A stretch of DNA of 64,000 nt from Bicyclus anynana (taxonomy: Eukaryota > Arthropoda > Insecta > Lepidoptera > Nymphalidae): positions 1,961,501 through 2,025,500 of the forward strand of contig NC_069108.1 in assembly GCF_947172395.1 (NCBI RefSeq), in the 5' to 3' direction. The translations under genes were made by a program, and so were the position numbers. The notes beneath the pieces are model-generated. The model made no database searches, was not told the origin of the DNA, and saw only the letters and a program-made list of their open reading frames with translations. Positions 42,533 to 53,506 of the stretch are shown here, in pieces (position 1 is the stretch's first letter; every line of letters starts with the position of its first letter).

Positions 42533-45500
42533 ATGGGGTGTTGTGTGCCTTTCTGCAGGAGCACTGCAGCCAATGTGCGCACAGCAGAGGGCAGACGCAA
42601 GGACGAGGGGATTACTTTTCACGGGTGAGTGTATTTGAGCGGCCTCGTAGCGTGCGTCTCTTCGCACTCGTCACATAGCTACACTCGAACTGCAGAGTTG
42701 TCGTGTCAACCGCGGACGACGGTATAGCCTCACAGGGTTCACGTCCCGGCTCAGGTCCGGTCTGGTGGCGGCTAGTTAGCGCCCTACCGGCGAAGCTGTA
42801 TCACCAGTCAGTCATTCACCCCTTACACATTGGCACGCTTTCATCTTGCACTGCATTGTCACTCGCCGACCGTCAGGTGCAAACACTGACTTGTTGTTGA
42901 GAGAAGCAATGTTAGAGTAGAAACTTGTTGTCTGCAGCAATTTAAGCAGTTTGTTTAAGTAAATGGTTATTTCCAGTTTCCCTAGTGAAGCATGTCTACG
43001 TGCAGCTTGGCTCAGAGCCCTCGGCAAACAAGACACTCACCTGCCAGACTCTGCTGTGGTCTGCTCGCAGCATTTTCTTAGTGATGACTTCAGTGAGACT
43101 GAAAGTGGCTCGAGGCAGATTGCTCCTGGCGCCATTCCTTCAACAGTGCTGGTAATGTTTGCACAACGTCATCTCATGTATTGTTAGAGAGTATATCAAG
43201 GAAGCAAATCAAATTTGTCTTTTGTTAGACTATGTGGCTTTGAATCATAAGGTCTTGGGTTCACATTCTGTGTTGTTCTGTGCAAACCTAATAGCAACTT
43301 GAGAGTTTTACAGAGAAAGTATTACACCCCCTGCCTCTAGAACCTATATATAATAATAATTAATAGTACCTAATTTTTCTATATGCTGTATAACCAACTA
43401 GTAGTATATTTGCAGGTCTGCACAATGTGCCTGGACAGTGACAGCAAGCAGTTGCCAATGAGTAAATACAAGTTGGATGAGGCATACCAACAGTTTATTG
43501 GTCTTCCTGTAAGTTGTTCACTTATGATTTACCCTATATGTGAGATAGAATAAACTTATTTCTTGACTGTCTGGCGATATAATAGGGTAAAAAAAGGGTA
43601 ATAAAAGGTATTAAAAGTTAAGAATTTCTTATAAAACATAATTCAACAATCATGTATTTTTTAAAATTTTTCAAACTTCAAAAACACTGTCATCTATTTG
43701 TAATGTCACAATGTTACTGGATTTATTTAATGTATAATAATTATTAAGTAATATTTTTGTCAATTTCAATTCGCTCCGTTTGTATAGGATTTGTTATAGT
43801 GACATCATGAAACAGAAGAAACAGAAATATAGACCATCATGCATTTTGAAAATTATAGTTTTTGGCTAGTGTTGTCAAAAATATGTTTTTGACAATACTA
43901 GCCAAAAACTATAATTTTTTATGTAATCATGTATCAAACAAATATTATAAAAAAATCTATCTAGTAGAACGATAATGACCATTTAAAAAAAAGTGTCAAC
44001 TAGCCTCTCAATTATACTGTCAATTATACTCTCAGATTCTTCAGATAAATGTTTGACCAATGCAGTTGTTTCAGTTGTGTGATCGAGGGAACCTGCAACA
44101 AACACTTTGTGTACGATGTGCTCACAGACTGATAAACGTCACCAGATTTAGAAACGACAGCTTGAGAACCCGCTCACTGATGAAGGACTTAGTTGAGAAA
44201 CATGAAGTTGTGAGTGCTTGATGCATATTGTGCATGTTTAGTCTTGTTATCCATTTGTGTTGCACAGATGTTAGGGGTGGCGAGAAACGAAACTCGAGGT
44301 TCACAAACACACCACTTTAATAACACAACTATTCGAATACAATCACATAAACTAAACCCACCTCATCCATTAAGCCACGTTTTTATACCTTTCCAACGGA
44401 ACAAACAACAAGAAGAATAGTCAATCATCAATCTTTTATCTATACAAATCTTTTATATATTGACTTAACTTCACTTATGAATTAAGTCAATATATATATT
44501 TAAATCTATTTATTTATTCTAGTTTAGTTTAGTATGTTTTAGTTTAGTGTTAATACAAATTTAAATATATTTATTTATTCTAGTTTAGTTTAGTATGTAG
44601 TATGTTTTCGTTTAGTGTTAAGAACAAAGAATTACTCATCATTATACGTCATGGTACCTACGTATATTGACAACACTACAGTTATAACCAGATTGTTTTA
44701 ACATCTAATGCAGCATATCCGTTAATACAAATGCCTTCTTTATTAATTTTCTAACACAGATAACAAAACACACCAGCGTTTAAGACAAATGCACCAAGAA
44801 CAGCCAGTATTATTAATAAAGTAAATTAATATGTTTGTAAATACAGACAAAAAGTTGACATTTATTGTCAAAATGATTAAAATTAAAGAATTAAATGGCT
44901 TTTTAACATGTCTCACAAAGTTAATTTTTTTCATAAAATGTTGAGCACTTTTCTGACACAAAAACTCTGCCTAGATTTAAAAAAAAAATACATACAGCCG
45001 AACGTAGAATCTCCTCCTTTTTGGAAGTTGGTTAAAAAGTACAGTTTTTTTTTAGACAAATGACAGGTTTTATATTACATTACGGCACATGTGCGTAATG
45101 AGATACATTACGATAATGAAATCGGTGAAATAAGCGATACTTTACAAGCAAATTGTTGTAAAATAATTTTCAAAATCGACTCAGTAGATCCATAGATTAT
45201 CCCCTACAAACTTTGTTTCTTTATAATATCAGTATAAATATAAAAATTATTGTCTTTCTGCCACTATTTTTTAATTCTCAGAGTTCTTCCATGGTATATC
45301 TGAGTACAAAATATGCATATAACGTGACACCTATTTCAGATAACAAACCAACATATACAAATAATTAACCGAGACAAAAAATTTGTAAAAAGCAAATTAG
45401 TGATTACAACACTCGGAGCAGACTATTGTGACTTACACATTGTAGAAGAGCAAGAAGACAAACAGACAAAATCAGAAGACACTGTACATGGTGAAATAGT

Positions 45501-48500
45501 TGTGAAAACTGAACACAGTTTTGACTCTATGTCGGTTGACACAAACATGGTAGTGAAAAAGGAATATGATGAAGTTGAAGTATCTCACGGACCAGTGTCG
45601 GAGCCAGCTGATGACCCTCTCCTGGAGACTGTCGACAGGAAACTGACTGCTTCAAGCACAGTTGCAGAACATGCAGGACAGGATTTGTTGAAGTGGGAAA
45701 ACATTTCTTATGGATGTACAGTTTGTGCTGAGGATTTTCTCCATGAAGAAGATTACTATGCTCATATGAATGTGCATATTCAGGTGAGATATTCGTTATC
45801 ACAAACCTACTTCCTAATCACACTATCAACCTAATATCACACTTCACACTAATATTATAAAGGCGAAAGTTTGTGTAAGTGTGTAAGTATGTTTGTTCCT
45901 CTTTTACGCTTTTTTTTTTTTCTCTACACGTTAGCCCTTGACTACAATCTCACCTGATGGTAAGTGAAGATGATGCAGTCTAAGATGGAAGCGGGCTAAC
46001 TTGTTAGGAGGAAGATGAAAATCCACACCCCTTTCGGTTTCTACACGACATCGTACCGGAACGCTAAACCGCTTGGCGGTACATCTTTGTCGGTAGGGTG
46101 GTAACTAACACTGGCTGGTGGGAGGCTTTCGAAAGACCTGGACAAATTAAGAAAGCCTCAACCAGCCCAGCCGGGGATCGAACCCAGGACCTCCGTCTTG
46201 TAAGTCTACTGCGCATACCACTGCGCCACGGAGGCCGTCAAAATGGCTGCGGCTACTGAAGCGATTTAGCTGAAATTTGGAATAGAAATAGATTTTACCC
46301 TGGATTAACAAATGGGCTACTTTTGATCCCGGAAAAATCCACAGTTCCCTTGGGATTAGTGAAAAACTGCATTCCACGCGGACGAAGTCGCGGGCGTCCG
46401 CTAGTTAAACGCGAAAGTTTGTATGGATGTTTGTATGTTTGTTACTCTTTAACGCCGCTACTACTGAAGCGATTTGGCTAAAATTTGGAATGTAAATGGA
46501 TTTTATTTTGGATTAACACATAGGCTATTTTTTATCCCGGAAAAATCTATGGCTCCCGAGAGATTTGTGAAAAACTAAATTCCACGTGAACGAAGTCGCG
46601 GGCGTCCGCTTGTAATATTATAAAGGAAAAAGTTTGTGTATAAGTGTGTATGTTATGCTGGAAAAATTCATGGTACCCTCGCAATTTGTGAAAAACTTAT
46701 TTTTGTTTTTCGACGTGTGACGAAGTTGCGGGCGTCCGCTATATGTTTATATATGTTCAATATTCATGTAATATGTTGTTGTTATGGAGACTCATGTCTC
46801 GTCTTTATTCCACACAGAACAGTGCTGCTGGCACCGAATGTGTGACGTCACAAGTGTGTGAGCCTGCTGCAGCTGCGAGCTCTGGCTGGCACTCGGCGCC
46901 CCTCAGTGAGCACAAGTCAGTATACTGTAGCAGTGGTTCATACCAGCCTTGCCTCCTCTCTGCCCCGCTGTGTACGCTCCACTCCCCAGTACTCTGCATA
47001 CATTCTCACACGAGTATACTTTACAGGCATGCAGTTCAGAGCTTGGACGATGACTCTCACCCTCCCACAGACTTGGCTCAACCTTCCAGTAAGTGACCAG
47101 ATAATATCAATTTAAATTATTTATCACTAGCTGACCCTGCGCGGTTTCACCCGCGTGGTTCTCGTTCCCGTAGGAATACGGGGATAATATATAGGCTATA
47201 GCCTTCCTCGATAAATGGGCTATCATACAGTTGACGGCCTCCGTGGCGCAGTGGTAGGCGCGGTGGATTTACAAAACGGAGGTCTAGGGTTCGATTCCCG
47301 GCTGGGCAGATTGAGATTTTCTTAATTTGTTCAGGCCTGCTGGTGGAAGGCTTCGGCCGTGGCTAGTTACCACCCTACCGGCAAAGACATACCGCCACGC
47401 GATTTAGCGTTCCGGTACGATGCCGTGTAGAAACCGAAAGGGGTGTGGATTTTCATCCTCCTCCTAACAAGTTGGTCCGCTTCCATCTTAGATTATATCA
47501 TCACTTACCATCAGGTGAGATTGTAGTCAAGGGCTAACTTGTAAAGAATAAAAAAAAAAAAAAAAACACTGAAAGAATTATTCAAATCGGACCAGTAGTT
47601 CCTGAGATTAGCGCGTTCAATCAAACAAAGAAACTTTTCAGCTTTATAATATTTGTATAGTATATAGTATAGACCCTTCCACAAAATTTGTATCTTATCT
47701 GTAGATTAATTATCTCATTGTTAGATTGTATTGCTTTTTTTTTATTTTTTACAAGTTAGCCCTTGACCGCAATCTCACCTGATGGTAAGTGATGATGCAA
47801 TCTAAGATGGAAGCGGGCTAACTTGTTGGAAGATGATGAAAATCCACACCCCTTTCGGTTTCTACACGGCATCGTACCGGAACGCTAAATCGCTTGGCGG
47901 TACGTCTTTGCCGGTAGGGTGGTTAACTAGCCACGGCCGAAGCCTCCCACCAGCCAGACCTGGACTAATTAAGAAAATCTCAATCGAACCCAGGACCTCC
48001 GTTTTGTAAATCCACCGCGCATACCGCGCCACGGAGACCGTCAATAAATGGGATGTCTAACATTGAAAGAATAATTCAAATCGGACCAGTAGTTCCTGAG
48101 ATTAGCGCGTTCAAACAAACAAACAAACTCTTCAGCTTTATAATATTAGTATAGTATATACATAGACCCTTCCACAAAATTTGTATCTTATCTGTAGATT
48201 ATCTGTCTCATCTATAACAGTTTATCAGACGGCAGATTATAATCTCACTCGTGATATTATAATCTGCCGTCATATTGTGAACTGAAAATACTGATTACAA
48301 TTTAACGTGTTATTTTTCGGTATATTATAATCTATCGGAAGTGTAACCGTTAAATTGTCAATCAGGATAAAGGGCATGTCCCAATTTTGTATGGAGGCTT
48401 GGCCTTTATTCCGAGTGTCAACTAAGCAGAACAAATTATTTTTAAAGCAATTTAAGGATTTTTTTTGTTTAATGCTTCTCTGTCTTCGATTTAATGTTTC

Positions 48501-50614
48501 TTTTTCAATTCAATTCAATTCTTCTTTATGGCTTTCATTTGTGCCAACTGGGCACTGTTTATCTCGCCAGTGTCGAGTAGATGGAGGAGGCACGATGGAG
48601 ATTGTTCGGTGAAGGCTGACAAATTTAATTTTGAGAATCTACTAAATAGTTAATATTAAATGATATTATTTTGTTAGTTCTTAACCTAAAACAACACAAA
48701 TAACATATATTAATAAACAAAATATATAAACAATATTACAATTTGATCTTATTACATTCTACATATTTACATAAAAATCTACAATATGGACTAAACACAA
48801 ACATTAACAAACATTTAACACTTAAAGGACGAGGGACTTTTGGGGGAAGAACGTCATAGAGAGGATGAAGAAGTCTGGGACAGTTAAAAAGGAGGTGAGT
48901 TCAAAATATAATGAAATAAAATCTTCTCATTACAGGTAATCCTTTGCCTGTGAGAGGTGCACCTAACGGAGACGATACATTGAAGAAAAGTGGAAAAGAA
49001 CTTAATATAAATGATAGCGAACGAAAGTTTTGTGATAGCAACGAAGCTAACACAGACATCAACATACTCACACATGCAGTGAAACTAAATGATATATTCA
49101 ATGAACATGAGAGAATACTTGATATCATAAATGTCGATACTGCCTCTACTAAGTCTCAATGTCAGAGTGCGAGTGACGTCACCGGGACACAGAACATATA
49201 TAATACAGCAAACACTTTGAAAAGTGAAACTGATTGCTTGAATAATGACACTAATATATCATTGACTAACTCAGCAGTAAATAGTTTACACACACATAAT
49301 GAGAAGAAATGCTATACTTGTGATGTTTGCAGAAGAATGTTTAAACAAAAATGGCTCTTACTTAAACATAAGAAGTCTCACACTGAAAGAAAAATGTTCA
49401 CTTGTGAGCTTTGTCAATACAAATGCACCTACAGAAGTCAATTAGTGAATCATATGCGAACTCACACTGGTGAGAAGCCTTATTCTTGTGAGTTATGCGA
49501 CTACAAATTTTCACTAAATGTCAACTTAGTATACCATATGCGAACTCATACTGGTGAGAAGCCTTATTCTTGTACCATATGCGACTACAAATGTTCTCTT
49601 AAAAACAATTTAGTGTATCATATGCGAACTCACACTGGTGAGAAACCTTATTCTTGTAAGCTATGTGAATATAAATGTGCAGTAAGTAGTACCCTAGTGA
49701 GACACATGAGGGCCCACACTGGTCAGGAGCCTTATTCTTGTAACTTATGCGAGTACAAATGTGCTAAGAAAAATCAGTTAGTGCGACATATGCGATCTCA
49801 CACTGGTGAGAAGTTTTATTCTTGTAACTTATGCGAGTACAAATGTGCTAAAAATGTTCAGTTAGTGAGTCATTTGCGAACTCACACTGGTGAGAAACCT
49901 TATTCTTGTAACATATGCGAGTACAAATGTGCTCATAAAAACCATTTAGTGTCACATATGCGAACTCACACTGGTGAAAAGCCTTATTCTTGTACAGTAT
50001 GTGAGTATAAATGTGCAGTAAGTAGTACCCTAGTGAGTCATTTGCGAACTCACACTGGTGAGAAGCCTTATTCTTGTAACTTATGCGAGTACAAATGTGC
50101 TCAAAGAAATCAGTTAGTGAGTCACATACGATCTCACACTGGTGAGAAACCTTATTCTTGTAACTTATGCGAGTGCAAATATGTTAAAAAAAACTATTTA
50201 ATGTATCATTTGCGAACGCACACTGGAGAGAAGCCTTACTCTTGTAACATATGCGAGTACAAATGTGCTCATAAAAACCATTTAGTGTTACATATGCGAA
50301 CTCACACTGGTGAGAAGCCTTATTCTTGTACGCAATGTCAGTATAAATGTACAGTAAATAGTGCCCTAGTGAGGCATATGCGAACCCACACTGGTGAGAA
50401 GCCTTTTTCTTGTAACTTATGCGAGTACAAATGTGCTCAAAAAATTCAGTTAGTGAAACATATGCAAACTCACACTGGTGTGAAGCCTTTGTCTTGCAAC
50501 TTATGCGAGTACAAATGTAAAACTAAGTGTTCTCTCCAGCGGCACATGACGACGCACGCTAGCGACACTGTACACACCCACACACTGCCAGAGTCAACAA
50601 CAACAGGTGTGTAA
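42533..50614 (+). CDS. THAP-ZAD-C2H2 zinc-finger protein, 7 exons, 962 aa, complete
   Basis: Exons: 42533-42624, 42977-43151, 43416-43508, 44075-44209, 45340-45783, 46818-47088, 48936-50614. All phases agree and the sum is 2889 nt with stop. Residues 1 to about 88 form a THAP domain (MGCCVPFC, AWLRAL, VVCSQHFLSDDF, PGAIPSTVL), a C2CH zinc DNA-binding module. Exons 3-4 form a ZAD (VCTMCLDSDS...LCVRCAHRLINVTRFRND), a dimerisation module. Exon 5 is acidic and ends with a lone finger (CTVCAEDFLHEEDYYAHMNVH). Exon 6 is a Ser/Ala-rich linker. Exon 7 has 15 C2H2 fingers with TGEKP linkers and a short tail. It is expected to be a nuclear sequence-specific regulator (inference from domains; targets unknown). 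Its damaged paralogue lies inverted at 11755-19420. Introns contain SINEs and repeats D and E. No symbol can be assigned. Confidence 0.9.
42700..42905 (+). mobile_element. SINE-B, strongly diverged
   Basis: CGACGGTATAGCCTC, GGTTCACGTCCCGGCT and GGTCCGGTCTGGTGGCGGCT keep the order of SINE-B with many substitutions. It lies in intron 1. Confidence 0.6.
43849..43918. repeat. 33-bp inverted repeat, 4-nt loop
   Basis: Left arm 43849-43881 (TATAGTTTTTGGCTAGTGTT core) pairs with 43886-43918 with a single mismatch. It lies in intron 3 of the THAP-ZAD-C2H2 gene. Confidence 0.92.
44210..45339. other. Intron 4 of the THAP-ZAD-C2H2 gene
   Basis: A duplicated AT-rich block, TTTATTTATTCTAGTTTAGT at about 44508 and 44568. 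A dispersed repeat with CCTCCTTTTTGGAAGTTGGT at about 45010. No exon seen. Confidence 0.5.
45848..46741 (+). repeat. Three repeat D units in a row, the first split by SINE-B
   Basis: Units end at about 46406, 46613 and 46741, each with CGAAGT(C/T)GCGGGCGTCCGC. The first begins CACTAATATTATAAAGGCG at 45848 and is broken by the SINE at 45911-46239, after which CTGCGGCTACTGAAGCGATT resumes. Confidence 0.85.
45911..46239 (-). mobile_element. SINE-B inserted in repeat D
   Basis: Poly-T, then ACGTTAGCCCTTGACTACA to CGCCACGGAGGCCGTC. A GGTTTCTACACGACATCGTA block and the head are present. Confidence 0.92.
47130..47660 (+). repeat. Repeat E split by SINE-B
   Basis: Left part 47130-47233 (CGCGGTTTCACCCGCGTGG to GGGCTATCATACAGTT). 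Right part 47568-47660 (CACTGAAAGAATTATTCAA to TTATAATATTTGTATAG). Confidence 0.85.
47234..47567 (+). mobile_element. SINE-B, full length
   Basis: Head GACGGCCTCCGTGGCGCAGT, B-box GGGTTCGATTCCC, ending AAGGGCTAACTTGTAAAGAA then an 18-nt poly-A. The best reference copy of this family here. Confidence 0.93.
47733..48043 (-). mobile_element. SINE-B, full length
   Basis: TACAAGTTAGCCCTTGACCG to CGCGCCACGGAGACCGTC; followed by a repeat E right part to 48156. Confidence 0.92.
48228..48271. repeat. 16-bp perfect inverted repeat
   Basis: GACGGCAGATTATAAT at 48228-48243 and its reverse complement at 48256-48271. It lies in intron 6. Confidence 0.9.
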
Positions 50615-50824
50615 GGCTGTGTGTGTTAGTTACGTTCTAAGATGCCTGGGGATGACGAGGTAACTTTGTGTACTTATTGCTCTCTCTTTCGTACCATCGC
50701 AAAGAAAGAGTGACAGCAAAGCTAGTGGCCCGGATGGAGTACCTGCAGTGGTTTTGAGGAATTGTGCCCCAGAGTTAGCCCCAATATGTCAAGAAATATG
50801 TAAGTTACGGTAACAAATTTACAA
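50615..50824 (+). mobile_element. LINE reverse transcriptase fragment in the 3' flank
   Basis: 50707-50800 reads ASGPDGVPAVVLRNCAPELA then PICQEICK, the start of the RT domain in Jockey/CR1-like LINEs. Only about 30 codons remain, about 95 bp after the stop of the zinc-finger gene. Confidence 0.75.
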
Positions 50825-51290
50825 AGAATTTCTAAAAAAAATCAAGTGTGTATTATTCACGCCAATTGTTTTTTAAATTCTCGCTTTTTAATTTTTCACA
50901 TGAGAAAAAGGCAAAGGTATTACACCGTAAAGGATGTCCCATGTCTTCAAATCTCGCTCTATTCGCAACTCAATAAAATTAAATAAAAAAATAAACGCAT
51001 TCCACAGACAAGAACGCTGCATTTCATTCCAATTTATACAATTAAAGTTTTTTATTTATTTTTCGAAACAATCAGGGCCTTACTTATAATGATTCTATTT
51101 TTGAATAAAACCTCCTCCGTTTTATAGTAGGCTAATACTCGTAACAGACAAGAATTAAAAAAACAAAATTACTTTAGCCCCTAGAGGCTGAAATGCTAGT
51201 TTAGCCCCGCTGTGGAGTGGTAATATGACAGTGTTTTTGAGCAAGAGTAGTGAAAAATTATTTTTAAGCAGGTCGATAGTAATTTTACAT
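50825..51290. repeat. 470-bp dispersed repeat H, copy 2
   Basis: Inverse of 25545-26020: AATCAAGTGTGTATTATTCA to TTTTGAGCAAGAGTAGTGAA. Confidence 0.85.
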
Positions 51291-51464
51291 ATCGAAGATA
51301 TAAATTGCTGTTGAGAAAATAATTTTCAGAATTTTTGGAGCCCGCATTAACTAGATAAATATTTTTTTTTGTTCCGCTTCCTTGTCTATAAAATTAAACA
51401 TAGACAATACCTTTGACTATTTAGACTGTGGAGTTATGAACCTGTTTCGCACCCTAATTCACCA

Positions 51465-51830
51465 ACAGAAAAGTCTGTCGTTTTTTGAGGGGGACGAGGT
51501 AAACCCACACATCGAAAATATTTAACGAGTTTTAGAGTATTCGATTAATTGATTGATTTTTGCTGTTCCGTCAAAAGAATCGATTCTTTTTAGAAATGTT
51601 TTTATTACAAATTTTATAAAAATCTTTTACTAAACTACAACTTTTTGGCCGTTTTTATGCTATTCAACTACACAAACCGGCATTTTTAGGGAGCTCTCTA
51701 CACGACGAAAACGATCACAACAATGAAACATCGATTCTTTAGCAACAGTTTTTATAAACGCGTTAGATCATTTATTTTTGATCTTTGTCAGAGGGGTAAC
51801 GATTAGCGAGGCAAGTCCTGTTATTAATGG
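51465..51830. mobile_element. hAT-like MITE relative
   Basis: Shares AAACCGGCATTTTTAGGGAG, ACGATCACAACAATGAAACA and ATTAGCGAGGCAAGTCCTG type blocks with the MITE copies, plus GAGGTAAACCCACACATCGA as at 38100-38120. Ends are eroded. Confidence 0.65.
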
Positions 51831-52901
51831 TCGAAGCATGTCATTGGTCAAGACTATAATTAGCAAAAAAAAGAGCAGAGTTATCTGTGTTTTAAGATGA
51901 TTAATGTATTATTGTTAGAAATAAAACATTTTCATTGGGTCTTTGGTTTTATTTTTTGTAATTTCCCACTAATAAACGGGCAAAATTGCTGCCCACACGT
52001 AGTATCTATTAATCTGTCCTGCCCACAATCTTAACAGGTTATCTGTGCCCTTACCACAGAAAACATGTGTGCCAGTACAGAAGATTCACTCCGCAAAAAA
52101 TATATTCTACTCTATGGTTGTTGGGGACAAATTAAAAAAAACCTTACAAACGTTTGAGTAAATCTTAGATACATGTAAATATTATGTTCCTTGGTTTAAG
52201 TTGTTATTGTACTAATGAATGTAGTAATGCCGTTTGTGGTAGTAATGTTATTGTACTCTGTAGTATGCAAAGAGTATGGTAGTCTGTGTCTGACGTGACG
52301 TCTGTTTCTAGTCTATAGTGATCTGTGGTCTGTCCTGTCCTGTCATTTATTTTTGTTGTAATTAAGAAAAAAAAAAAAATTTTTGTTGTACTGATAATAA
52401 AATAAAATTTTTAATTTGTTTTGCTGTTGGACGACGCCAAAATATAAATAGTAAGTAATGATTCATTATTTGTAAGTGTAAAATTGTATTTAAATTGTCA
52501 TTTTGAGACAAACCTTTTTTAAGAAAGTTTTAACCAGTTGTGTTGAATGATAATGGATTTAATTTGATAAATACATATTTAGAGATACTTTTACTTAATT
52601 ACGTATTTACGTTAATATTTGTAAGTTGTTGGATAGAAGCAGGCTTACTTTGGGCAAGTTCATCATGAATATATAATAATTTATTTATTTTTCTATCATC
52701 CGCGAAAAACCGACGAACCCATTCGACAACGTCACCCAGGTCCGACAAAGTACTCTCTACGTACGTTTCACTCCGAAACAGTGTTGTTTTCAGTTTTTAT
52801 GAATGTTCGTGGATCATGAACTTCCACAAACACTAGTCTCTCGCGTCGGCTAGTGTAGGTACGTTAATGCCGGGTTTTACTAAGTTTTTATTTATTTTCA
52901 G
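51831..52901. other. Region upstream of the BIR-domain ORF
   Basis: 52000-52340 is rich in CTGTG/CACAG words, with CTAGTCTATAGTGATCTGTG matching 41882-41905 inverted. A strong splice acceptor TTTATTTATTTTCAG ends at 52901. Confidence 0.45.
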
Positions 52902-53261
52902 ATGCACCGCGACGAAAGCCAAAGGCAGGTCGTGCCTGTGATGCGCGATGAGCGCGATATCAGTCTACCCGCCGCGCTCCCGTCCAAAAATCCGGAGTAC
53001 CAAACAAAACATGCCCGCCTCAGGAGCTTCGTAGGCTGGCCGCAGGACATGCGCCAGACGCCGGTGGAGCTTGCTGAGGCAGGCTTTTTCTACACCGGTC
53101 ACGGTGACGCAGATTTATGTTACTGTTGTAACAGGGGACTAAAAGGTTGGAAAATGGGGGACCAATCCTGGGCACAAGATGCGATGCACAGTGGTTCGAC
53201 CAATGAATATCTTAGGATATATAACAATTTTAAAATTATTTTAGAACAAAAAAATACTTGA
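52902..53261 (+). CDS. Orphan BIR-domain (IAP-like) ORF with lost zinc ligands
   Basis: 119 codons from ATG to TGA. BIR domains are zinc-binding folds of inhibitor-of-apoptosis proteins, where they bind caspases or IAP antagonists. Visible: HARLRSFVGWP, ELAEAGFFYTGHGDADL, CYCCNRGLKGWKMGD. The first two Cys ligands are present, but the expected His of the (E)HA motif is Asp (AQDAM) and the last Cys is missing (HSGSTNEYL). There is no second BIR and no RING. The ATG follows a good acceptor directly, so this may be an internal or terminal exon of a longer or former gene. It is best read as an insect IAP-derived gene fragment or degenerate exon; expression is unknown. Confidence 0.6.
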   Translation: MHRDESQRQVVPVMRDERDISLPAALPSKNPEYQTKHARLRSFVGWPQDMRQTPVELAEAGFFYTGHGDADLCYCCNRGLKGWKMGDQSWAQDAMHSGSTNEYLRIYNNFKIILEQKNT

Positions 53262-53506
53262 ATAGGTACTACGTGCTCTAATAGGGTAGTACGCTAGCCG
53301 ACCAGTGGTAGCTCTGCGTACCATACAGCATGATTCAAGCTTAAGCAAACATAGTCGCTGGCGTCGGCTAGTATTAAATAAATATTTAAATAATAAATAT
53401 AGTGTGGTGTAAATCTTCCTCTCATCACGGCTCTTAAGTATATAGGTAATAAGTATTATTTTTAATTTTACATTACTCGATGACCTGTACTTAACTATTA
53501 ACTTAC

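Noticed and set aside
42533..42667. Minus-strand ORF at 42338-42667 over the THAP exon
   Set aside because: It is antisense to the THAP exon, whose CxxxC start, splice donor and phase are convincing.
46858..47115. Alternative plus-strand frame in the linker exon
   Set aside because: The exon phases of the seven-exon gene fix the other frame (46818-47088), which joins to both neighbours without stop.
47234..47310. Possible tRNA gene at the head of SINE-B
   Set aside because: The same head precedes the same body in more than ten copies; it is a SINE promoter.
49325..50560. Tandem 84-bp repeat as satellite DNA
   Set aside because: The period is the 28-codon C2H2 unit and the frame with all zinc ligands is kept, so it is coding.
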